Below, one piece after another: positions 61,409-64,000 of a DNA stretch of 64,000 nucleotides. Source of the stretch: Clostridiaceae bacterium (GTDB taxonomy: Bacteria > Bacillota > Clostridia > Oscillospirales > Acutalibacteraceae); contig CAJGBV010000003.1 of the NCBI GenBank assembly GCA_904501755.1, forward strand, positions 1-64,000, written 5' to 3'. The notes beneath the pieces are model-generated. The model was given only the letters and a program-made list of their open reading frames with translations. It was not told where the DNA came from and searched no databases. The position numbers were made by a program, and so were the translations under genes. Position 1 is the first letter of the stretch. Every line of letters starts with the position of its first letter.

Positions 61409-62272
61409 ATGAGATTTACCGAAGATTTTAAGGATTATGAGCTTATTGATGCCGAGGGCGGAGAGCGTCTTGAACGTTGGAAGGATATTATCCTTATCCG
61501 TCCTGACCCACAGGTTATATGGCAAGGGGAAAGAAAAAATCCGTTATGGAATAATGCTCATGCTATATATCACAGAAGCAACTCTGGTGGAGGATACTGG
61601 GAACCATTAAAAAAAGTGCCTGATGTCTGGTCGGTTGACTTTAATGAGCTTACCTTCAGACTAAAACCAATGGGCTTTAAGCATACAGGACTTTTTCCCG
61701 AGCAGTCTGTTAACTGGCAGTTTATGCAAAATAAAATTAAAAATGCAAACAGAGAGGTTTCGGTGCTGAACCTGTTTGCTTATACCGGCGGTGCTACGAT
61801 TGCCTGTCTTAGTGCAGGGGCAAAGGTCACCCATGTTGATGCCTCTAAGGGAATGGTTTCTTGGGCTAAAGAGAATGCTGTTGTATCGGGTCTTGGTGAT
61901 AAACCTGTTCGTTGGCTTGTGGATGACTGTCTTAAATTTGTTAAGAGAGAAATCCGCAGGGGCAACAAATATGACGGTATCGTTATGGACCCACCTTCTT
62001 ACGGAAGAGGTCCTAACGGCGAAGTATGGAAGCTTGAACAGCAAATTAACGAATTACTCAGTGAAGTGGGTAAAATTATGAGTGATAGGCCATTGTTCTT
62101 TCTTCTTAATTCCTATACAGGCGGACTTTCTCCCACAATACTGAATTATATGGTTAAATCCTTAATAGCTCCTGATAATCGCGGAACTGTATTTACCGAC
62201 GAGATAGGGCTTAAAATAACCGATAGGGATATGGTTTTACCCTGCGGTAACACAACTATATGGACTGACTAA
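61409..62272 (+). CDS. SAM-dependent methyltransferase, RlmI-like (COG1092)
   Basis: A 287-residue class I methyltransferase. SAM motif VLNLFAYTGGATIA, acidic VTHVDASKGMVSWAKEN, catalytic-type DPPSYGRG. It resembles the C-terminal domain of RlmI (23S rRNA m5C1962) but lacks the N-terminal PUA domain; the region before residue 100 is beta-rich instead. It may modify rRNA, but the target is not shown by the sequence. It sits between ruvB and ecfA1, likely in one transcript. Confidence 0.82.
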   Translation: MRFTEDFKDYELIDAEGGERLERWKDIILIRPDPQVIWQGERKNPLWNNAHAIYHRSNSGGGYWEPLKKVPDVWSVDFNELTFRLKPMGFKHTGLFPEQSVNWQFMQNKIKNANREVSVLNLFAYTGGATIACLSAGAKVTHVDASKGMVSWAKENAVVSGLGDKPVRWLVDDCLKFVKREIRRGNKYDGIVMDPPSYGRGPNGEVWKLEQQINELLSEVGKIMSDRPLFFLLNSYTGGLSPTILNYMVKSLIAPDNRGTVFTDEIGLKITDRDMVLPCGNTTIWTD

Positions 62273-62275
62273 ATT

Positions 62276-63121
62276 ATGAACAATATCATTGAAATTAACA
62301 ATATTTCCTATGAATATTATGGCGACAATACAAATCATGTTTTAGAAAATTTTTCTCTTGATATAAAACGCGGCTCTTTTACGGTTATACTCGGACATAA
62401 TGGCTCGGGCAAATCGACCCTTGCAAAGCTTATGAATGGATTGTTAAAGCCAATGAAGGGTACAGTATGTGTTGACGGTATGTTCACAGATGATGCCGCT
62501 AAGGAAATAGAGATTAAAAGACGAATAGGACTTGTTTTTCAGAATCCCGATAATCAGCTTGTTTCTTCTGTTGTAGAAGAGGATGTTGCCTTCGGTCCTG
62601 AAAATCTTGGCTTTCCTCCCAGGGAAATAAGACAGCGTGTTGACGATGCACTGAAAAAGGTAAATATGTATGACTATCGTACAAACGCTCCTCACAATCT
62701 TTCGGGCGGTCAGAAGCAGCGTGTAGCTATTGCAGGAATTCTTGCAATGACTCCTGAATGTATTGTGCTTGATGAGCCTACAGCTATGCTTGACCCACAG
62801 GGAAGAGAAGAGGTTATGTCAGCACTTCTTGACCTTAATAAGAAGCATAATATAACCGTGGTTCTTATTACGCATTTTATGGAAGAGGCACAATTTGCTG
62901 ACAGAGTTATTGTGATGAACAAAGGTAAAATTACCGGCGACGGCACACCTAAAGAAATTTTTTCAAAAATTTCTCTGCTTAAAGATGCAGGACTTTCCGT
63001 GCCACAGACAACGCAGCTTTTGAGTCAGCTCGAGGATAGCGGTCTTAAATTGGAAAGAGGAATTATTTCTATTGAAGATTGTGTTGAAGCGATATCAAGG
63101 ATGTTAAATAGCGCCGACTGA
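62276..63121 (+). CDS. ecfA1: Energy-coupling factor transporter ATPase EcfA1
   Basis: A 281-residue ATPase for vitamin and metal uptake modules. Walker A GHNGSGKST, Q-loop FQNPDNQLVSSVVEEDVAFGPEN, signature LSGGQKQRVAIAGI, Walker B CIVLDEPTAMLDPQG, switch His in ITHFMEEA. The Q-loop NPDNQ and AFGPEN are typical of EcfA. Gap of 3 bases from the methyltransferase. Confidence 0.95.
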   Translation: MNNIIEINNISYEYYGDNTNHVLENFSLDIKRGSFTVILGHNGSGKSTLAKLMNGLLKPMKGTVCVDGMFTDDAAKEIEIKRRIGLVFQNPDNQLVSSVVEEDVAFGPENLGFPPREIRQRVDDALKKVNMYDYRTNAPHNLSGGQKQRVAIAGILAMTPECIVLDEPTAMLDPQGREEVMSALLDLNKKHNITVVLITHFMEEAQFADRVIVMNKGKITGDGTPKEIFSKISLLKDAGLSVPQTTQLLSQLEDSGLKLERGIISIEDCVEAISRMLNSAD

Positions 63122-63143
63122 TTTTTTTGAAAGGACGATAAAA

Positions 63144-64000
63144 TTGAATATATTAGAAGCTGTTAATCTTCAATATGTATATTCTCCGGATACTCCGTTT
63201 AAGCATTCAGCACTGAACGGAATATCTTTTGCTGTAGAAAAAAACTCTATTATTGGCGTTATTGGACATACAGGTTCTGGAAAATCAACCCTCCTACAGC
63301 TTCTTAACGGTCTTCTTAAACCAAGTGGCGGAAGCATTAAATTTAACGGTATTGATATATGGGAAAATCCTAAAAATATCAGCAATGTGCGTTTTAAAAT
63401 CGGTCTTGTTTTTCAGTATCCCGAATATCAGTTGTTTGAAGAAACGGTTAGAAAGGATATTGCCTACGGCCCGAAAAATATGAAGCTGTCTGATGAAGAA
63501 ATCGAGCAGCGAATTGACAGAGTCAGCAAAATTGTTTCTCTTGATAGTAAACTTTTATCAAAATCTCCGTTTGACCTGTCCGGCGGTGAAAAAAGAAGGG
63601 TTGCTATTGCGGGAATTATGGCAATGGAACCTGAAATTATCGTTTTTGATGAGCCTACAGCCGGTCTTGACCCAATTGGCAGAGAAACCGTACTGAAAGC
63701 AATAAAGGATTATAGAGATGAATTTGGTGCAACAGTAATTATTGTTTCTCATAGTATGGAGGATATGGCATATATATGCGATAAAATTCTTGTGCTATGC
63801 GACGGCGACTTGGTTATGTACGACACAGTAAAAAATGTGTTTAAAAATTCTCATAAACTAAAGGAGATTGGTCTTAATGTACCAATTATCACTTCGGTAA
63901 TGCTTTCTCTTAAGGAACGGGGATACGATGTGCCAACCGATATTTTTACTGTCGAAGCTGCGGCTGAAGCCATTCTTAATATAGTAAACGGAGGTAATAA
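63144..64000 (+). CDS. ecfA2: Energy-coupling factor transporter ATPase EcfA2 (cut at window end)
   Basis: TTG start after GAAAGGACG; open to the last base, 285 codons visible, so only a few residues are likely missing. Walker A GHTGSGKST, Q-loop FQYPEYQLFEETVRKDIAYGPKN, signature LSGGEKRRVAIAGI, Walker B IIVFDEPTAGLDPIG, switch His in VSHSMEDMA. YPEYQLFEETV is the EcfA2 hallmark. ecfT should follow outside the window. Confidence 0.94.
   Translation, partial: MNILEAVNLQYVYSPDTPFKHSALNGISFAVEKNSIIGVIGHTGSGKSTLLQLLNGLLKPSGGSIKFNGIDIWENPKNISNVRFKIGLVFQYPEYQLFEETVRKDIAYGPKNMKLSDEEIEQRIDRVSKIVSLDSKLLSKSPFDLSGGEKRRVAIAGIMAMEPEIIVFDEPTAGLDPIGRETVLKAIKDYRDEFGATVIIVSHSMEDMAYICDKILVLCDGDLVMYDTVKNVFKNSHKLKEIGLNVPIITSVMLSLKERGYDVPTDIFTVEAAAEAILNIVNGGN

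Noticed and set aside
1..64000. CRISPR array, insertion sequence, restriction-modification or other defence cluster
   Set aside because: No short regularly spaced repeats, transposase motifs, or known defence genes were seen on reading the window.

Overview
The window reads as a stretch of chromosome from an AT-rich, spore-forming anaerobic Firmicute of class Clostridia, most likely in the Ruminococcaceae/Oscillospirales range. This rests on gene content and order only: an electron-bifurcating [FeFe] hydrogenase, the nusB-xseAB-ispA-dxs-tlyA-nadK-argR-recN and queA-tgt-yajC-TIGR04086 gene orders, CwlD, many consensus sigma-A promoters, and frequent TTG starts. No rRNA, CRISPR array or insertion sequence was seen. 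The genes are dense, and most transcription units end in clear intrinsic terminators.

Layout. 1-2.5 kb: 3' part of the hydrogenase NADH/flavin subunit and the complete catalytic subunit. 2.5-4.8 kb: a COG2509 FAD protein (minus) with an attenuator-like leader, divergent from a DUF554 membrane protein. 4.9-14.3 kb: two heterodimeric ABC exporters, each pairing one degenerate and one canonical ATPase subunit, separated by a membrane nucleotide-sugar 4,6-dehydratase and tRNA-Leu(CAG). 14.4-19 kb: DUF1846 protein and alpha/beta hydrolase (minus), then a PlsC-type acyltransferase with a zinc ribbon coupled to a PHP phosphatase. 19-21.5 kb: an isolated phage-type polyvalent protein (zincin plus MuF-C-like domain) at the 3' side of two tRNA-Ser genes, probably a prophage remnant. 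21.6-28.2 kb: GH36 alpha-galactosidase, serC-serA with a palindromic upstream site, a KDG-kinase-like PfkB protein and a second PHP phosphatase.

28.2-37.8 kb: an orphan fumarase beta-type subunit coupled to a DivIVA-like coiled-coil protein (minus), then the housekeeping operon nusB to recN. 37.8-39.8 kb: dapA-dapB and a small Sm-like protein (minus). 40-45.3 kb: queA-tgt, yajC, a TIGR04086 membrane protein, a 41-codon ORF, cwlD and radA. 45.3-49.1 kb: tmcAL (minus), ackA, galK. 49.3-54.9 kb: an 1860-residue secreted GH16 enzyme with four large repeated modules and three InlB-like linkers. 55-58.8 kb: potABCD polyamine importer (minus). 59.2-64 kb: ruvCAB, an RlmI-like methyltransferase and the two ECF ATPases, the last cut by the window edge.

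Most of the window is core genome. The unusual parts are the mosaic GH16 protein, the phage-derived polyvalent protein, several compact hairpin/U-run/Shine-Dalgarno junctions that could act as attenuators, the orphan fumarase subunit pair, and small ORFs of 18 and 41 codons. No convincing wholly new multi-gene defence or mobile system was found. Positions of starts, promoters and hairpins were worked out by eye from the sequence; protein assignments come from recognised motifs, not searches.
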